A stretch of DNA of 64,000 nucleotides from VXYL01 sp965116345 (GCA_965116345.1 OZ220680.1:1364001-1428000); one strand, 5' to 3'; shown: positions 1-9,146, counted from the stretch's first letter. Made by a program: numbers and translations. Notes: generated by a model not told the origin, from the sequence alone.

Positions 1-38
1 AGCATAATCCCGTGGTGAGAAATGCGGGCTAGGTTCCC

Positions 39-1778
39 GTGCCGGAGAACGCCATCACCGCCCGACTGCGCACCTTCGCTCTCTTCGCCTTTGCCATGAT
101 CGTCGCCGCCATCGTCGGCGTCACCGTCTCGCCGACGTGGACCGTCGAGCAAGTCCGGCTGGACGTCTTGGAGGACGACGCCGGCATCTACTACGTAATG
201 GAGGCGGAACGGGTCTATTTCAGCGCCATTCCCATTGCCAACGCCGAACTCGATCCGGCCCGCATCGCCGAGTCGGGGGAGACGCCGCAAGCGACGGAGG
301 AGTTCGTCGCCGTCGACGAGGGGGCCGACGGCACCGCCTACTTCAAGCTGGTCGCACAACCCCACTGGGGCTGGTGGTCGCTGTTGCCGGCGGTGGTGGC
401 GGTGATGCTCTGCTGGGTCACCAAGGAACCCATCACCGCGCTCCTCGGCGGCATCATCACCGGCGCGCTGGTTCTCGGCCAGTACGACCTTACCGGCGAG
501 GTGCTGATTCCCGAGTTGGGCACCACCAAGGCCGCCGGGATCCTGATTCTCTACCTGTGGCTGCTCGGCGGGCTTATGGGGGTCTGGTCGCGCACCGGCG
601 CGGCCCAGGCGTTCGCCGAGTTGATGACCCGGCACGTGGTCCGGGGCCCGCGAACGGCGAAGCTCGTGGCCTGGTTCCTCGGGGTCATTTTCTTCCAGGG
701 CGGCACGGTCAGCACCGTGCTCGTCGGCACCACCGTCAAGCCGCTGGCCGACAAGGAGCGGGTGAGTCACGAGGAGCTGGCCTACGTGGTCGACTCCACC
801 GCCTCGCCCATCGCTTCGCAGCTCGCCTTCAACGCCTGGCCGGCGTACGTGCAGGCCTTCATCTTCGTCGCCGGCGTCAGTTTTCTCGCCACGGAAACGG
901 ATCGCATCAGCTTCTTCTTCCAGAGCGTGCCGTTCTGCTTCTACGCCATATTCGCCGTGCTCGGCACCCTCTTGCTGAGTGTCGAGAAACCTCCCTTCCT
1001 CGGCAAACAGTTGCGTGAGGCCATGGAGCGGGCACGCACCACCGGTGAACTCGACGCGCCGGGCGCCGAACCCCTCTCCGCCAAGGAACTCCAGGCCAGC
1101 AACGTCCCCGAGGGCTACCGACCCAACGTGTTGGAGTTCTTCCTGCCACTGGGCACGCTGATCGGGATCGCCATCGGCACGTTCGTCATCTTCGGCTCGC
1201 CCAACGTGCAGTGGGCCTTCGGCGGCGCCCTGGTGCTGGCCTCGGGCATCGCCCTGGCCAAGGGCATGTCGCTGAAGAACCTGATCGCCGGCTATCACGA
1301 CGGCATCAAGGGCGTCGTCCTCGGCTCCGTGATCCTGCTGCTCGCCATCACCATCGGCAGCATCAGCCAGAAGACCGGCGGCGGCATCTTCCTGGTCGAA
1401 CAGCTCGGCGACACCCTGCCCTATTTCATCCTGCCGGTGATGTTCCAGGTGATGACCATGGTCATCGCGTTCTCCACCGGCACGAGCTGGGGAACCTACG
1501 CCGTGGCCTTCCCGCTCGCCATGCCGCTCGCCTGGGCGGTGGCCAACGCCCAGGGACTGTCGCATCCGGAACTGTTCATGACCCTGTGCTTCGCCGCGGT
1601 GATGGACGGCAGCGTCTACGGCGACCAGTGCTCGCCGATCTCCGACACCACGGTCTTGAGTTCGATGTGCACCGGCTGCGACCTGATGGACCACGTCAAA
1701 ACGCAGATTCCGCAAGCCAGCATCGCCGCCATCCTCGCCGCGGTGTGCTGGACGGTGGTAGCGTTCTTCACCGCCTGA
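39..1778 (+). CDS. NhaC-type Na+/H+ antiporter
   Basis: Predicted inner-membrane cation/proton antiporter of the NhaC superfamily, 579 residues with about a dozen hydrophobic segments. The C-terminal part carries the family hallmark GDQCSPISDTTVLSS followed by MDHVKTQIPQA, and an upstream FSTGTSWGT motif typical of these carriers. One membrane segment near residues 12-32 is followed by an unusual soluble stretch of about 80 residues before the main membrane domain starts at WWSLLPA. The start is GTG; no clear ribosome site is visible in the 38 bases before it. The next gene follows after 14 bases. Substrate is inferred from the family; Na+ versus another cation or an organic substrate cannot be decided here. 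Confidence 0.8.
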   Translation: MPENAITARLRTFALFAFAMIVAAIVGVTVSPTWTVEQVRLDVLEDDAGIYYVMEAERVYFSAIPIANAELDPARIAESGETPQATEEFVAVDEGADGTAYFKLVAQPHWGWWSLLPAVVAVMLCWVTKEPITALLGGIITGALVLGQYDLTGEVLIPELGTTKAAGILILYLWLLGGLMGVWSRTGAAQAFAELMTRHVVRGPRTAKLVAWFLGVIFFQGGTVSTVLVGTTVKPLADKERVSHEELAYVVDSTASPIASQLAFNAWPAYVQAFIFVAGVSFLATETDRISFFFQSVPFCFYAIFAVLGTLLLSVEKPPFLGKQLREAMERARTTGELDAPGAEPLSAKELQASNVPEGYRPNVLEFFLPLGTLIGIAIGTFVIFGSPNVQWAFGGALVLASGIALAKGMSLKNLIAGYHDGIKGVVLGSVILLLAITIGSISQKTGGGIFLVEQLGDTLPYFILPVMFQVMTMVIAFSTGTSWGTYAVAFPLAMPLAWAVANAQGLSHPELFMTLCFAAVMDGSVYGDQCSPISDTTVLSSMCTGCDLMDHVKTQIPQASIAAILAAVCWTVVAFFTA

Positions 1779-1792
1779 AACAGGAGCCACAG

Positions 1793-2407
1793 ATGGTCAC
1801 GATCTTCCACGTCAAAGGCACCCGCGGTGTGCGGGCGATCTGGCTCTGCGAAGAGCTGGCGATCCCCTACGAGGTCGAGTTCGTCGACTTCTCGCCGAGG
1901 TTCAAGAACAGCCCCGAGTGGCGTGCCAAGAGTCCCACCGGCAAGGTGCCGGCGATGACCGACGACGGCTTGACGATGTTCGAGTCCGGCGCGATCTGCG
2001 ACCACCTGCTCGAACGCTACGGCGACGGGCGACTGCAGCCGGCCGCGGGAACGGAAGAGAACGCGCTTTGCCGCCAGTGGTGCTGGTTCGCGGAGGCGAC
2101 TTTCGCGCGACCCCTCGGCGAGATCGTCAACCACAACCGCGTCGCCCCCGACGGCGGCCTGGTCGACTTCGTCATCGAGGACTGCAGGGACCGGGCACGC
2201 ATCTGCATCGCCGCTATCGAGGAGGTCGTCTCGAAGTCCGACTTTCTCGTCGGCGACACTTTCACGGTGGCCGACATCATGACCGGCTACTCGCTTCTGC
2301 TCGCAGCCAACTTCGACCTTTTGACGGGCGACTATCCGTACACGCGGGCATATTTCGACCGGCTGTCCCAACGACCCGGATTCCAGGTCGCGAGGGACGC
2401 AGGTTGA
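1793..2407 (+). CDS. Glutathione S-transferase family protein
   Basis: Cytosolic glutathione S-transferase-like protein, 204 residues, the usual family length. The N-terminal thioredoxin-like half (about 1-80) contains KSPTGKVPAM, with the cis-proline that binds glutathione, and the FESGAICDHLLE motif that follows it in GSTs. The C-terminal helical half has the N-capping motif FTVADIMTGYSL. The ATG start is preceded by CAGGAG seven bases upstream. It lies 14 bases after the antiporter gene and 20 bases before the dioxygenase gene, so the three are probably cotranscribed. The natural substrate is unknown. Confidence 0.88.
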   Translation: MVTIFHVKGTRGVRAIWLCEELAIPYEVEFVDFSPRFKNSPEWRAKSPTGKVPAMTDDGLTMFESGAICDHLLERYGDGRLQPAAGTEENALCRQWCWFAEATFARPLGEIVNHNRVAPDGGLVDFVIEDCRDRARICIAAIEEVVSKSDFLVGDTFTVADIMTGYSLLLAANFDLLTGDYPYTRAYFDRLSQRPGFQVARDAG

Positions 2408-2427
2408 CGCCGGCGAGGGGGGATGCG

Positions 2428-3240
2428 GTGAACGCCGACTTCGAGGAACAGCAATACCTATTCGACCTGAACGGTTACCTGGTGATCGAAAACGTCCTCG
2501 GGGCCGACGAGTTGGCCGAGCTAAACGCCCTAATCGACGCGCAGGAACTGCCGCCGCCACCGGAGAACTTTCCGCGCTTCGGCAGCGCCGCGGGGGCGAT
2601 TCGCAAGACCGGCCCCGGCTTCCTGCAGTGGGGCGAGCCTTTCGTCCGGCTGATGGACCACCCGGTCCTGATGTCGATGCTGCGCATGCGCCTCGGCGAC
2701 TGCTTCCGCCTCGAGCGGCTCTACGGCATCTACATGCACAGTGGCTGGCCCGCCGGCAAGCTCCACGCCGACTACGGCGCGACCGCGCCCTACGCGGCGT
2801 CCGCACCCGGACAGTTTTATCCGTTGCGCGACAACCGCATGCTGTCGGGATTCATCACCGGCACCTGGAACCTGACCGACACCGGGCCCGGCATCGGCGG
2901 CTTCTGCGTGGTCCCGGGTAGCCACAAGTCGAGCTTCCGCATCCCAAAGCGCATTCACGAAGCGCACCAGGACTCGCCCTGGGTGAAGATCGTCGAGGCC
3001 CCGGCCGGCAGCCTCACGCTGTTCACAGAAGCGCTAACCCACGGTACGGCCCGCTGGGACGGCGACTTCGAGCGCCGGACACTGCTGTACAAGTACTGCG
3101 TGTCCAACATGAGCTGGGGCATGACCCGGGTCACACCGCCCGAGGGCATCGAACTCACGCCCCGCCAACGGCAGCTGCTCGAGGGACCCGGCGAGCCGAT
3201 GACGCACTTCCCATCGCTGTTCTCGGAGGCTGGGCAGTAG
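2428..3240 (+). CDS. Phytanoyl-CoA dioxygenase (PhyH) family protein
   Basis: Fe(II)/2-oxoglutarate-dependent oxygenase of the PhyH family, 270 residues. The iron ligands are visible as His113-x-Asp115 (LHADYG) and His205 (THGTARWDG), with nearby arginines (ERRTLLYKY) suited to binding 2-oxoglutarate. PGIGGFCVVPGSHKSSF is a typical PhyH stretch. I chose the GTG start because GAGGGGGG lies just upstream; a TTG 24 bases earlier is also in frame. Marine bacteria carry many such proteins acting on unknown lipids or small molecules, so no substrate is assigned. A second, larger PhyH protein is at the other end of the window. Confidence 0.82.
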   Translation: MNADFEEQQYLFDLNGYLVIENVLGADELAELNALIDAQELPPPPENFPRFGSAAGAIRKTGPGFLQWGEPFVRLMDHPVLMSMLRMRLGDCFRLERLYGIYMHSGWPAGKLHADYGATAPYAASAPGQFYPLRDNRMLSGFITGTWNLTDTGPGIGGFCVVPGSHKSSFRIPKRIHEAHQDSPWVKIVEAPAGSLTLFTEALTHGTARWDGDFERRTLLYKYCVSNMSWGMTRVTPPEGIELTPRQRQLLEGPGEPMTHFPSLFSEAGQ

Positions 3241-3363
3241 ACTGAACGTCGTAACGGGTCGTAACCCACGCTCGCATCGCGCGTCCATCACGCGTGACGT
3301 CGCTCACCCTCCCCAAGCATAATGCGCTCTTGGAAACACCTTCCCAAGGCAGCCCAAGGCAGC

Positions 3364-5850
3364 ATGACCGCGTCAGCTCCAGCCACGCACACGACCGAGA
3401 CCCTCCGTCGCGCCGAACATGGGGTGCTTCCGACCGAAGTCGAAGCTCTCGCGCTTGCCGATTTCGCCGACACCCGGGCGCTCGCCGACGTCGCCGCAAC
3501 GCTGCGCGACCGGGGTTTTCTGAATCTGGTCACCTACTCGAAGAAGATCTTCATCCCCCTTACCCAGCTGTGTCGCGACGTCTGCCACTACTGCACCTTC
3601 GCGCAGACGCCTTCCAAACTCGACAACCCGTACATGGAACTCGATGCCGTCCTCGAAGTCGCCCGGCACGGCGCGGAGATGGGCTGCAAGGAGGCCTTGT
3701 TCACCCTCGGCGAGAAGCCGGAACTTCGCTACCGCGCGGCGCGCGAGTGGCTTGCCGAACACGGCTACTCGACCACGCTCGAATATCTGCACGCTGCCGC
3801 CAAGGCGGTATTCGACGAGACCGGCCTGCTGGTGCACCTGAACCCCGGCAACATGACGCCGGAGGAGGTCGCCAGCCTGCGTCCAGTGTCGCCGTCCATG
3901 GGCATCATGCTCGAGTCGGCGTCGGACCGGCTGACCGAGAAGGGCATGCCCCACTACGGCTCGCCCGACAAGGTTCCGGCGGTGCGCCTGAAGACACTGG
4001 CCGACGCCGGCGAGGCAAGGATTCCGTTCACCACGGGCATCCTGATCGGCATCGGCGAGACCCGCCGCGAGCGCATCGAGTCGCTGCTTGCGATCCGTCG
4101 CATCCACGAGCGATACGGACACGTCCAGGAAATCATCGTGCAGAACTTCCGTGCCAAGCCCGGCACGAAGATGAAGAGCGCGCCGGAGCCCGACCTCGAC
4201 GAACTGCTGTGGACCATCGCCGTCGCCCGCATCCTGTTCGGCACCGAGATGAGCGTGCAGGCGCCGCCGAACCTGAGTCCGGGCGTGCTGAGCCAGATCG
4301 TCGCCGCGGGCATCAACGATTGGGGTGGCGTGTCGCCCCTGACGCCGGACTTCGTCAACCCCGAAGCGCCCTGGCCACACCTGGATGAACTGGCCCGGGA
4401 GACCGCCGTCGCCGGCAAGGAACTGCACGAACGGCTTACGATCTATCCGCCGTTCGCGTTGGCCGCAGAAACGTGGGTGGATGAGGGCCTGCGCAGCGCC
4501 GTCCTCGACCGGATCGACGGCGAAGGCCTGCCTCGCACCGACGACTGGTGCCCCGGCGACGAGACCGCACCGCCCGCGTCCGTGCTCGACCGGATCGGCG
4601 CCAAGCCCGCGCGCGTGGCCAGCGACGTCCAGGACATCCTTGATCGCGCCGCCCTGGCGGAGGACCTCGGCGAAACCGAGATCGTCCGCCTGATCCGCGC
4701 CCGGGGCGACGATTTCAACGCCGTCGTCCAGGCAGCCGACGCGCTTCGCCGCAAGCAGAACGGCGACACGGTTTCCTACGTCGTCAACCGCAACATCAAC
4801 TACACGAACATCTGCTACTTCAAGTGCCAATTCTGCGCGTTCTCGAAGGGCAAGCTGGCGGAGAACCTGCGCGGCAGGCCGTACGATCTCAGCCACGAGG
4901 AGATCCAGCGCCGTACCCGCGAGGCGTGGGAGCGCGGCGGAACCGAGGTGTGCATGCAGGGCGGAATCCACCCGGAGTACACCGGCACGACCTACGTCGA
5001 CATCCTGCATGCGGTCAAGGAAGCGGTGCCCGAGATGCACATCCACGCCTTCTCGCCGCTGGAGGTCTGGCAGGGGGCGGCAACAGCCAACCTGCCGCTC
5101 GAGGACTACCTCGTTCGGCTGAAGGAGGCCGGGCTTGGAACCCTGCCCGGCACCGCCGCCGAGATTCTCGACGACGAGGTCCGCGCGGTCATCTGTCCCG
5201 ACAAGATCAACACCGCCCAGTGGCTCGAGGTCATGGCGACGGCCCACGGCGTGGGGTTCCGCACCACCGCGACCATCATGTACGGCCATGTCGATCAGCC
5301 GCAGCACTGGGCGCGGCACCTGATCCGCGTTCGCGACCTGCAGAAGCGCACCGGCGGCTTCACCGAGTTCGTGCCCCTGCCCTTCGTGCACATGGAGGCG
5401 CCCCTCTACCTGAAGGGACGCGCCCGCCGGGGGCCCACGTTCCGGGAAACGATCCTAGTCCACGCCGTTGCCCGGCTGGCGCTCAATCCGCACATCACCA
5501 ACATCCAGGCCAGCTGGGTGAAGCTCGGCCACGACGGCGTGGTGGCGGCGTTGAACGCCGGCTGCAACGACCTCGGCGGCACCCTGATGAACGAGAGCAT
5601 CACCCGGGCCGCCGGCGCCGGCCACGGCCAGGAGACCTCCCCGAAGCGCATGATCGAGATGATCGAGGCGGCCGACCGGCGACCACGGCAACGCTCAACG
5701 GACTACGGCGAAGTGGATTCGGCCATCGCACGACGCGGCTTGGCGGCGGGCGAGCTGTCCATGATCGACAACACCCCGGCGCGCAAGTACGAGCGCAAGC
5801 GCACCCATGAACTGGTCAAGAACGAGATCCGCACCGTCAGCATTGGCTGA
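3364..5850 (+). CDS. fbiC: F0 synthase FbiC (fused CofG/CofH), coenzyme F420 biosynthesis
   Basis: Makes 7,8-didemethyl-8-hydroxy-5-deazariboflavin (F0), the chromophore of coenzyme F420, from tyrosine and the flavin precursor 5-amino-6-ribitylaminouracil. It has two radical-SAM halves: the CofG-like half has CRDVCHYC (Cys70, Cys74, Cys77) and the CofH-like half CYFKCQFC (Cys484, Cys488, Cys491), both the CX3CX2C pattern for a 4Fe-4S cluster. The 828-residue length and domain order match actinobacterial FbiC. I prefer the ATG at 3364, after AAGG; another ATG lies 42 bases upstream. No other F420 biosynthesis gene is adjacent. Proteobacterial FbiC is known but scattered, so acquisition by transfer is plausible. 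Putative F420 users are encoded at 8.6, 13.6 and 60.2 kb. Confidence 0.93.
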   Translation: MTASAPATHTTETLRRAEHGVLPTEVEALALADFADTRALADVAATLRDRGFLNLVTYSKKIFIPLTQLCRDVCHYCTFAQTPSKLDNPYMELDAVLEVARHGAEMGCKEALFTLGEKPELRYRAAREWLAEHGYSTTLEYLHAAAKAVFDETGLLVHLNPGNMTPEEVASLRPVSPSMGIMLESASDRLTEKGMPHYGSPDKVPAVRLKTLADAGEARIPFTTGILIGIGETRRERIESLLAIRRIHERYGHVQEIIVQNFRAKPGTKMKSAPEPDLDELLWTIAVARILFGTEMSVQAPPNLSPGVLSQIVAAGINDWGGVSPLTPDFVNPEAPWPHLDELARETAVAGKELHERLTIYPPFALAAETWVDEGLRSAVLDRIDGEGLPRTDDWCPGDETAPPASVLDRIGAKPARVASDVQDILDRAALAEDLGETEIVRLIRARGDDFNAVVQAADALRRKQNGDTVSYVVNRNINYTNICYFKCQFCAFSKGKLAENLRGRPYDLSHEEIQRRTREAWERGGTEVCMQGGIHPEYTGTTYVDILHAVKEAVPEMHIHAFSPLEVWQGAATANLPLEDYLVRLKEAGLGTLPGTAAEILDDEVRAVICPDKINTAQWLEVMATAHGVGFRTTATIMYGHVDQPQHWARHLIRVRDLQKRTGGFTEFVPLPFVHMEAPLYLKGRARRGPTFRETILVHAVARLALNPHITNIQASWVKLGHDGVVAALNAGCNDLGGTLMNESITRAAGAGHGQETSPKRMIEMIEAADRRPRQRSTDYGEVDSAIARRGLAAGELSMIDNTPARKYERKRTHELVKNEIRTVSIG

Positions 5851-5870
5851 GACCCTCCGGCAATCGCCGG

Positions 5871-6470
5871 TCATGGCGGTCCGGGACAGCGTAGTCGATC
5901 CACGTCGAACAGCGCGTAGATCCGTGTGTCGCGCAGGCTGCCGTCACTGCCTCGCTCATTCGCCTTCAACGTCGATTCCCAGGCAAATCCCAGGCGTTCG
6001 GCAACCGCCCAGCTCCGTGCATTGCGATCGTCGACGCGGATCTCCACACGGGCGGCGGTGAGCGGCTCGAACGCGAATCTGGCAACGGCATGGGTCGCTT
6101 CACTGGCATAACCGCGACCGACGTGGTCCGTGCGTAGCCAATAGCCGATCTCGAACTTCGGAACCCTCCAATCGCGCGCAGAGAGCGTGCAGCAGCCCAC
6201 GAACGCCCGACGCTGCCTGCTGACCATCACGGTCGTGAATTCCTCCTCCGCGCGCAGTTTCCGCACGGCGGCCTCGACGAACGCTACGGCGTCCTGCAGG
6301 GTGTAGGTTTCCCGTGCCCAGGGCATCCACTCGCCGAGTTCGGCAGCGGAGGCGTTAACCGCCTTCGTGATCGCCCGCGCATCACGCAGCCCCGGAGGGC
6401 GAAGGATCAGCCGTTCGGTCTGGAGGCGATCGGGAAAACGCGACACCGCCCGACGGGCATCACTATCCAC
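5871..6470 (-). CDS. GNAT-family N-acetyltransferase (RimJ/RimL type)
   Basis: Acetyl-CoA-dependent N-acetyltransferase, 199 residues. The N-terminal QTERLILRPPGLRDA is typical of the RimJ/RimL/SpeG group. The acetyl-CoA-binding motif A appears as TDHVGRGYASEATHAVARFAF, and RNARSWAVAERLGF is the usual motif B. Its ATG lies inside the end of the upstream SCP2-like gene (8-base overlap), so translation is probably coupled. It ends 20 bases from the convergent fbiC stop. The acetylated target (ribosomal protein, antibiotic or small molecule) cannot be told from sequence. Confidence 0.85.
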   Translation of the reverse strand: MDSDARRAVSRFPDRLQTERLILRPPGLRDARAITKAVNASAAELGEWMPWARETYTLQDAVAFVEAAVRKLRAEEEFTTVMVSRQRRAFVGCCTLSARDWRVPKFEIGYWLRTDHVGRGYASEATHAVARFAFEPLTAARVEIRVDDRNARSWAVAERLGFAWESTLKANERGSDGSLRDTRIYALFDVDRLRCPGPP

Positions 6471-7569
6471 GTGGCTCGCCGTAGATGTCCACCTCGTCGT
6501 AGCGTAGCCACGAGGGGTCGTAGGCGGCGTCCCGGTCGAATGACAACGGCGTCGCCCACTCGGGCTTCACGTTCGGTTCGTAGTCGGCCGGCAAGTCCCC
6601 CGACGAGCGCTTCGACAGTTCGTCGTGCAGGGGCGCCATGACACGGGCAAGCTCCGGCGGCATCGGTCCTTTCTCCGATGGCGAGGTCTGCGCGACGGGA
6701 GGCAGACCCGTGGTCTCGTCGCGCCGGAAGGCCGCCTTCGAATAGCCCGCCTGCTCCTGCCTGTCCGCATCCGTCATCGCCGCGTTCACCGTGCGGCCCA
6801 CAGGGACGACCGGCGTGTAGACACCCTTGGTCAGGGTATCGGCCGGCCGCAACGCCTCCGGCAGCGGGCCAGAGCCGACGGTGACGGCACCTCGGTCGCA
6901 GCGGACCCAGAAGCCGCTGCTGGCACCGTCCGGAAAAGCGTAGCGCGGCGTGTCGGTGAACTCCTCCGCAAAGGTGTAGACCACGTCCTTGAGCCCTTCT
7001 GCGTATTTCTCGGAGGCGGCACGCGTACTCACGATGTGACGCGCCGAGCTCACCCACTCGGGGCTCATCCAGACGAATCGCGGCATGGTGCGAGGGGCCA
7101 TGGCGTCGTGCAGCGAGCGCAGCACGGTGCCGAGCACCGCGTGCTGCGGAAAGCCGCCGTCGAAGCGCCATTTCGAGAGTTTCTGCAGGCGCGCCTGTGC
7201 CGCCGCGACGATCGCTGGATCCTTGCCGTGGGATACGATGCGGCCGAGGTTGCTCATGATCGAGTGATCGCCCTGGAGTTTGAGATCGCAGTCGCCCACA
7301 TCGAGTTCGCCGACCTCGGCCGTTACCGACGCGCCGTCGAAGCGGGCGTGCCACGCCAGTGTTCCGCCAGCACGCAGATAGGCCGGCGGGTTGTGCGCCA
7401 CCTCGCACAGCGAGAACCGACCGAGATCGGCGAGACCCTCGGCATGCCTGGCGACCGCCTCCGAGAGGACATCCTGGGCCACGGCGACCCACTCTTCCGA
7501 CGCGAAGGTGAGGTCGCCGATGCCGTCGGCCATGGCCGCCAAAACGACCGAGTGGTAGCCAGGGTGCAT
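6463..7569 (-). CDS. Unrecognised protein with two SCP2-like units
   Basis: I do not recognise a named family for this 368-residue protein. It contains an internal duplication. About residues 21-90 (ASEEWVAVAQDVLSEA, AEGLADL, WHARFDGASVTAEVG) and about 165-240 (MSPEWVSSARHIVS, AEGLKDV, FWVRCDRGAVTVGSG) align over the same positions. Each unit resembles the sterol-carrier-protein-2 fold: EW helix, AEGL, buried strands and a DGxVTVG hairpin, and the first is followed by an SCP2-like LKLQGDHSIM. There is no signal peptide or membrane segment. A possible role is binding a lipid or other hydrophobic ligand. It lies 35 bases after cyoE and overlaps the GNAT gene. Confidence 0.65.
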   Translation of the reverse strand: MHPGYHSVVLAAMADGIGDLTFASEEWVAVAQDVLSEAVARHAEGLADLGRFSLCEVAHNPPAYLRAGGTLAWHARFDGASVTAEVGELDVGDCDLKLQGDHSIMSNLGRIVSHGKDPAIVAAAQARLQKLSKWRFDGGFPQHAVLGTVLRSLHDAMAPRTMPRFVWMSPEWVSSARHIVSTRAASEKYAEGLKDVVYTFAEEFTDTPRYAFPDGASSGFWVRCDRGAVTVGSGPLPEALRPADTLTKGVYTPVVPVGRTVNAAMTDADRQEQAGYSKAAFRRDETTGLPPVAQTSPSEKGPMPPELARVMAPLHDELSKRSSGDLPADYEPNVKPEWATPLSFDRDAAYDPSWLRYDEVDIYGEPRG

Positions 7570-7604
7570 ACGATTCCCCGAAGTCGGTGACGAAGCGGTC
7601 AATC

Positions 7605-8483
7605 CTACACGGGCAGGTAGTGGTCCACGAGGAGCACGGCGAACAGCGCCGTCAAGTAGATGATCGAGTACTTGAAGGTCGCGAGCGGTGCACGTTCGCT
7701 GCTGCCGCGGACCACCGCGACGGCGCACGCCAGGAAACCGGCACCGAGGGTCAACGCACCCGCGAGGTAGACGACCCCGCTCATGCCCACCGCGAACGGC
7801 AAGACGCTGACGGCGGTTAGGGCGATCGTGTAGTAGAGGACTTGGCGGCGCGTGTACGCATCGCCGTGGGTGATCGGCAGCATGGGCACGTCCACCTGTT
7901 CGTAGTCCCGGCGGCGGTCGATGGCCAGCGCCCAGAAGTGAGGCGGCGTCCATACGAAGATGATGAGCAGCAGGATGATGCCGCCCCACTCCACGGAGTT
8001 GGTCACCGCAGTCCAGCCGAACAGCGGCGGCGCCGCACCGAACAGACCGCCGATGACGATGTTCTGCGATGTCGCCCGCTTGAGATACAGGGTGTAGAGC
8101 AGCCCGTAGCCGATCCACGACACGAGATTGAGCGTTGCGGTCAACGGGTTGACCCAAAACAGCAGGATGGCCAAGCCGGCAATGCCCAGTGCTGCCGCGA
8201 ACACGATGCCCGCGACCGGGCTGACGCGACCCTTCGCGATCGGCCGGTTCCTCGTCCGCGCCATGCGGGCGTCGATTCTCGCATCGGCGATGTGATTGAC
8301 CGCCGCCGCGGAGCCCGCCACCAGGGCGATGCCGGCGAGACCGACGAGGATCAGCGGCAGTGGGGGCAACTCCGGCGTGGCGAGCAGCATGCCGACCAAC
8401 GCACACAGCAGCATGAGCACCACGACGCGCGGCTTGGTCAACTCAAGGTAGTCGCGCCAGGACGCGACCGATGTTTCGCTCAT
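7605..8483 (-). CDS. cyoE: Protohaem IX farnesyltransferase (haem O synthase)
   Basis: UbiA-superfamily prenyltransferase of 292 residues that adds a farnesyl group to haem B to make haem O for terminal oxidases. It has about nine membrane segments. The first Asp-rich site is NHIADARIDARMARTRNRP and the second region contains AIDRRRDYEQVDVPMLP, both typical of CyoE/CtaB. LTKPRVVVLML near the N terminus is also characteristic. No oxidase subunit genes are next to it in this window. The start ATG faces the divergent deazaflavin-dependent gene 143 bases away, so that interval should hold both promoters. Confidence 0.93.
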   Translation of the reverse strand: MSETSVASWRDYLELTKPRVVVLMLLCALVGMLLATPELPPLPLILVGLAGIALVAGSAAAVNHIADARIDARMARTRNRPIAKGRVSPVAGIVFAAALGIAGLAILLFWVNPLTATLNLVSWIGYGLLYTLYLKRATSQNIVIGGLFGAAPPLFGWTAVTNSVEWGGIILLLIIFVWTPPHFWALAIDRRRDYEQVDVPMLPITHGDAYTRRQVLYYTIALTAVSVLPFAVGMSGVVYLAGALTLGAGFLACAVAVVRGSSERAPLATFKYSIIYLTALFAVLLVDHYLPV

Positions 8484-8626
8484 CCCCCCACTTCTCCTTC
8501 GAGCGGGCGCGCTCTTTCGAGCGCGGGCGAGATTTGGTGCGCATGGGCTGCCGATGGCGTCCCGGACCCGACCGGTGCGCTACACTCGCCCGCTTTCCCA
8601 AACACCAGCAACATGGAGAGCAGCCA

Positions 8627-9055
8627 ATGGCAGACTACCTTCCGACGCCCGTCAAGTGGGTCCGCGAGCAGATCGAACTCTACGAGTCGAGCGGCGGCAC
8701 CCAGGGCACCGAACTCGGCGGTCGCGCGGTGATCATCGTCACCCACAACGGCAACCGCACGGGCGCCATCCGCAAGACCGCCTTGATGCGGGTCAAGGAC
8801 GGCGACAGCTACGTCCTCATCGCCTCCCAGGGCGGCGCGCCCAAGAACCCGGTGTGGGTCTACAACCTGCGCGCCGACGCCGACGTCGAGATCCGCGACA
8901 TGACCGAAGTCCACCGTATGCGGGTGCGCGAAGTCGACGATGCCGAGGAACGCGCGCGGGTGTGGGCACTCGCCGTGGAAGCGTTCCCACCCTACGAGGA
9001 CTACAAGAACAAGACGTCGCGCACCATCCCGGTGTTCATCGCGGAGCCGGCCTGA
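8627..9055 (+). CDS. Deazaflavin (F420)-dependent nitroreductase family protein (Ddn-like)
   Basis: Small split-beta-barrel protein of 142 residues from the deazaflavin-dependent oxidoreductase family (Ddn type, formerly DUF385). The core NGNRTGAIRKTALMRVKDGDSYVLIASQGG, split here into its two parts NGNRTGAIRKTAL and YVLIASQGG, followed by KNPVWVYNLRADADVEI, is diagnostic: in Ddn the RTG and the ASxGG-NPxW loops bind F420. The ATG is preceded by GGAGAG six bases upstream. Mycobacterial relatives reduce quinones and nitroimidazoles with F420H2. Its presence about 3 kb from fbiC supports use of F420 by this organism; the physiological substrate is unknown. Confidence 0.88.
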   Translation: MADYLPTPVKWVREQIELYESSGGTQGTELGGRAVIIVTHNGNRTGAIRKTALMRVKDGDSYVLIASQGGAPKNPVWVYNLRADADVEIRDMTEVHRMRVREVDDAEERARVWALAVEAFPPYEDYKNKTSRTIPVFIAEPA

Positions 9056-9146
9056 GCGCTCCGAGGCCGGTCCGTCCTGAGCCTGCCTAGAACCAACGCC
9101 GGCGATCTCGCGGCAGCGATGTAAAGGGGTCGCCCCCAAAGGGGCA

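Noticed and set aside
3373..5391. A 672-residue open frame antisense to fbiC
   Set aside because: Same codon-bias effect; the fbiC frame carries both radical-SAM motifs, and the antisense product has low-complexity composition.
7570..8406. Upstream extension of the SCP2-like gene into the cyoE region
   Set aside because: The extra N-terminal part is an out-of-frame shadow of CyoE; the ATG at 7569 lies cleanly after the cyoE stop.
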